Assembly (NCBI RefSeq): GCF_000235505.1
Contig: NZ_JH379027.1
Location: 2,255,480-2,307,966, forward strand
Direction of reading: 5' to 3'
DNA from: Hungatella hathewayi WAL-18680
GTDB taxonomy: Bacteria; Bacillota; Clostridia; Lachnospirales; Lachnospiraceae
DNA length: 52,487 bases
The first letter of the stretch is position 1, and the number at the start of each line of letters is the position of its first letter. The notes beneath the pieces are model-generated. The model saw only the letters and a list, made by a program, of their open reading frames with translations. It was not told where the DNA came from and made no database searches. Below, in pieces: positions 49,782-52,487 of this stretch. The position numbers were made by a program, and so were the translations under genes.

Positions 49782-52487
49782 TTATGGATTCGAAAACGGT
49801 CCGTTGCTATACGGTATCGTGTAGGACTGGGTAGGCGGCGAGGTATAGGACGGTATGGTGCCCTGTATCGGGCTGGGACTCGGCACATATCCCGGTCCAT
49901 AGTTATTGCCATCCGTATCCGACGGAACCTCAGGTCCTAATATGGTGGACGACTGGTTGTGAATGTTGCACTCCGCGCCTGGCAGGCCGAAGACAGAGTC
50001 GTCCGTTTCGCCGGTTTCCCCGGCGGGAATTGCCATGAATACCCGTGATACCTTGCTTGGGCAGAACTCCGTTGGCAGAAGCCCGGATTCCTCGCAGACC
50101 GTGGCGGCCACATGGTTGTTGCACACCTCAGTGGGTACGGTTCCCTTGGCGAAATACTCGGTGTAGACCGCGTTTCCTCTCGGGTCCGCCGAACAGAGAC
50201 CAGGTACGGCCAGCTTGCCGGACTTGCGGCATATCTGGGCGGTCTCCACACTGTCAGGAACCTTGAAGCCGGGGTCTTCCTTCCCCTCGTGAACCCTGGT
50301 CATAATCTTTCTCCAGATGTCCTTGTGGAAGGAGGTGCCGCCGTTGTTCTGAGCGCCGCCGGACAGTTTCTGGTTGTCGTCGCAGCCAGCCCAGATACCG
50401 GCCGTATAGTAAGGCGTATAGCCCACAAACCAGATATCAACGTTGCTGGAAGTAGTACCGCTCTTACCGGCGGTGGTCATGCCCGGAATCTTGGCTCTCG
50501 TGCTGGTGGAGCTTGGCGCCGCGCCGGCACGGGCGAACTTCCGGTTGCTTATGACGGAATCCTCCATGGCGTCTGTCAGAAGGAAGGCTGTGGAGTCCTT
50601 CAGCACCCGGTGGGTCTCCGGCTCGTTGTTGATCAGCACTTTTCCGTTGTGGTCAATAATCTTGGTAAAGAATATCGGTTTTGTATAGACACCGCCGTTG
50701 GCTATGGAAGCGTAGGCGCTTGTCAGTTCCAGGTTGGTCACACCTGCTGTGATACCGCCAAGAGCGGTAGCAGCGTTAAAGTCGTTGGACGTCAGGGTGG
50801 TGATGCCGAAGTTCTTGGCGTACTCCACACCCAGCTGAGGCGTCACCGTCTCCATCATGCAGCGCACGGCCACAATGTTCATGGAGTAGACGATACCGTC
50901 CCGGATGCTGGAATATCCCTGATATCCGGTGGAATACCAGTTGCGGAAGGTCTTTTGTCCCACCGTGTAGGGAGCGTCATAGTACACCGTTCCTAAGGTG
51001 GAGCCGCAGGTGTCAATGGCCGGTGCAAATGCCGTGACAACCTTGAAGGTGGAACCCGGCTGGCGCTTGGTGTTGGTGGCGCGGTTCAAGGTAAGACTGG
51101 CCGTCTTCTCCCCGCGGCCGCCGTTGATGGCCTTCACCTGTCCCGTAGCCTGGTCCATCAGCACGAAGGAAACCTGTGGCTGAAGGGTGGTGGTAAGCCG
51201 CTCGCCGATAATCTTATCCGTATCCGTCAGAAGATAGGCCTTGTAGGCATCCACATCCGCCTGGGCCTCCTCCTCACTGTTGTAAAGTCCGGTATATCCC
51301 GAATCCCCCAGCACCTGCTTGTGCCAGGATTTGATATTCTCCTGGGAGTAGTGGGTGGTGGTGTCATCACTGTGGGTCACGGACAGCCGGTATTCGATGG
51401 AATAGCGGACCACGGTATAGTTCTCCGGATTGTTTACCTCTTCATCCACAATGGCCTGGAGAACCGGGTCCTGGGTGGTATAAATCTGAAGGCCGCCGCT
51501 GTATAACAGGTCGTGGGCCTGGGTGTCCGTGTAGCCTAACTGCTCCATGAGAGCTTCCTTCACCTGGGCGGTCAGCTCATCGGTGAAATAGCTGTACGGC
51601 GTGGTATTTTCCTTGGTAATCATGTCCACGTTCTGGATGCGGGAGTACACGTCGTCCGCCAGCGCCTCCTCCTGCTCCTCCTTGGTGATATAACCCTGCT
51701 CGAACATGTATTGAAGGATAACCTTCCTCTTGGCCTCGTTCTCCTCCTTGCCCGAAATCGGGTTTAAACGGGACGGATTCTGGGTAATGCCGGCGATAAC
51801 GGCACACTCCGATAAGGTCAAATCAGAAACTTCCTTATTAAAATACCGCCGGGCCGCCACCTTGACTCCCAGGGCGTTGTTGCCCAGGTTGATGGTGTTT
51901 AAGTAGTTGGTGATAATCAGCTTCCGGTCCATGGATTTGGTCAGCTTCACCGCCAGGTACTGCTCCTGGAATTTACGCTCCAGCTTCTCTCCAAAGCTGG
52001 CTTCCCGGCCGCCCTCAAACACGTTGTTCTTGATGAGCTGCTGGGTCAGGGTGCTGCCGCCGCCGGCGGAAGAATCCCCGGTGAGCACGCCCTTGACGGC
52101 ACGCAGAATGGAGCGCATGTCTATGCCGTTGTGGGTCCAGAAACGGGAGTCCTCGATGGCCACGAAGGCGTCAATCAAATCCTGTGGCAGCTCCTCATAC
52201 GTAGCCGGGTCACGGTTGGAACCGGCGGTTACCAGGGTGTCGGTTAAATTGCCGGCGCTGTCATAGACGGTGGTGGCAAAGCCCTGGGGGACAATGCTCT
52301 CGATGTTAATCTCCGGGGCGCTGTCAATAATGCCCTTGAACATCCCGATTCCCATGCTGACGCCGATGACACCGAAAACACACACGAAAATAAAAAAGGT
52401 TTTGAAAAACCTAATATAAACTTGTTCTTGTACTTTCTGGCGCTGGAAGAAGCCGCCTTCAGTTTCTTGTCTGTCGCCTGTTTTCCG
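49782..52487 (-). CDS. Class A penicillin-binding protein (PBP1A type), 5' end beyond window
   Basis: At least 901 residues; the frame is open from 49782 to the right edge, so the true start lies outside. A basic cytoplasmic tail and one membrane segment (FFKTFFIFVCVFGVIGVSMG) precede the GT51 glycosyltransferase domain (FVAIEDSRFWTHNGID, GGGSTLTQQLIKNNVF) and the transpeptidase domain with SxxK (PGSTFK), SxN (YSMN) and KSGTT. The C-terminus is a Cys-containing extension and a Pro/Ser/Tyr-rich tail (PSYTSPPTQSYTIPYSNG), common in Clostridial PBP1. It builds and crosslinks peptidoglycan. A GTG at 52385 is not a credible start because the membrane segment would be cut. Confidence 0.95.
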   Translation of the reverse strand, partial: RKTGDRQETEGGFFQRQKVQEQVYIRFFKTFFIFVCVFGVIGVSMGIGMFKGIIDSAPEINIESIVPQGFATTVYDSAGNLTDTLVTAGSNRDPATYEELPQDLIDAFVAIEDSRFWTHNGIDMRSILRAVKGVLTGDSSAGGGSTLTQQLIKNNVFEGGREASFGEKLERKFQEQYLAVKLTKSMDRKLIITNYLNTINLGNNALGVKVAARRYFNKEVSDLTLSECAVIAGITQNPSRLNPISGKEENEAKRKVILQYMFEQGYITKEEQEEALADDVYSRIQNVDMITKENTTPYSYFTDELTAQVKEALMEQLGYTDTQAHDLLYSGGLQIYTTQDPVLQAIVDEEVNNPENYTVVRYSIEYRLSVTHSDDTTTHYSQENIKSWHKQVLGDSGYTGLYNSEEEAQADVDAYKAYLLTDTDKIIGERLTTTLQPQVSFVLMDQATGQVKAINGGRGEKTASLTLNRATNTKRQPGSTFKVVTAFAPAIDTCGSTLGTVYYDAPYTVGQKTFRNWYSTGYQGYSSIRDGIVYSMNIVAVRCMMETVTPQLGVEYAKNFGITTLTSNDFNAATALGGITAGVTNLELTSAYASIANGGVYTKPIFFTKIIDHNGKVLINNEPETHRVLKDSTAFLLTDAMEDSVISNRKFARAGAAPSSTSTRAKIPGMTTAGKSGTTSSNVDIWFVGYTPYYTAGIWAGCDDNQKLSGGAQNNGGTSFHKDIWRKIMTRVHEGKEDPGFKVPDSVETAQICRKSGKLAVPGLCSADPRGNAVYTEYFAKGTVPTEVCNNHVAATVCEESGLLPTEFCPSKVSRVFMAIPAGETGETDDSVFGLPGAECNIHNQSSTILGPEVPSDTDGNNYGPGYVPSPSPIQGTIPSYTSPPTQSYTIPYSNGPFSNP

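Overview
The window looks like a chromosomal segment of a spore-forming, plant-glycan-fermenting gut Clostridium relative, most likely Lachnospiraceae (Enterocloster/Lachnoclostridium-like). The evidence is the spoVA spore genes, strong AGGAGG ribosome sites, a YesM/YesN-type two-component system, ABC and TRAP uptake systems with lipoprotein binding proteins, and a fermentative microcompartment. The taxon is inferred from gene content, not from a marker gene.

Layout. (1) 1-2297: the 3' end of spoVAC, then spoVAD and spoVAE. The operon is split by a terminator and an AT-rich accessory gene on the opposite strand. (2) 2323-6851 (minus): a MarR-controlled operon with a Cys-rich KTR protein and a heterodimeric multidrug-type ABC exporter, with two palindromic operators and a leader attenuator. 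(3) 6923-8034: a GNAT gene behind a promoter-terminator leader, then what appears to be a decayed type III toxin-antitoxin locus: consensus promoter, 42-bp tandem repeats, terminator, truncated toxin gene.

(4) 8123-30218: a large plant-glycan locus. It has a LacI regulator, a fucose-isomerase-like enzyme, a split transketolase, an FGGY kinase, GH78, GH127 and GH42 enzymes, a YesMN-type sensor and regulator, an ABC sugar importer, an (alpha/alpha)6 glycosidase and a DUF4038/GH140-like putative apiosidase. Isomerase, kinase and two-subunit transketolase together with an apiosidase-like enzyme suggest D-apiose release and catabolism, possibly from rhamnogalacturonan-II or plant apiosides.

(5) 30296-44346: a cupin, a four-carbon acid sugar kinase, an Asp/Glu-racemase-family protein, a TRAP transporter, a FadR-type regulator and a BKACE enzyme, leading into a bacterial microcompartment (BMC) operon. 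The BMC part encodes a class II aldolase homologue, an acylating aldehyde dehydrogenase, two BMC-H shell proteins, PduL, a BMC-P pentamer protein, a CoA-disulfide-reductase-like flavoprotein and an iron alcohol dehydrogenase. No glycyl-radical enzyme, diol dehydratase or ammonia lyase is present, and the aldolase homologue lacks two of the three zinc-binding histidines. The aldehyde dehydrogenase frame carries an in-frame TGA. This is the most novel-looking system in the window.

(6) 44364-49760: an AT-rich patch with a small Dabb/ABM-like gene, then a dipeptide-epimerase-like enzyme, a DUF819 membrane protein and a CocE/NonD-type serine hydrolase, probably a peptide or amide utilisation unit. 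(7) 49782-52487 (minus): a class A penicillin-binding protein running off the window end.

How it works together: secreted or intracellular glycosidases release sugars that the ABC importer and the isomerase-kinase-transketolase route feed into the pentose phosphate pathway. The TRAP/BMC unit takes up a carboxylate or acid sugar and ferments an aldehyde intermediate to acyl-phosphate plus alcohol inside a protein shell. All functional links are inferred from sequence; no searches were run.
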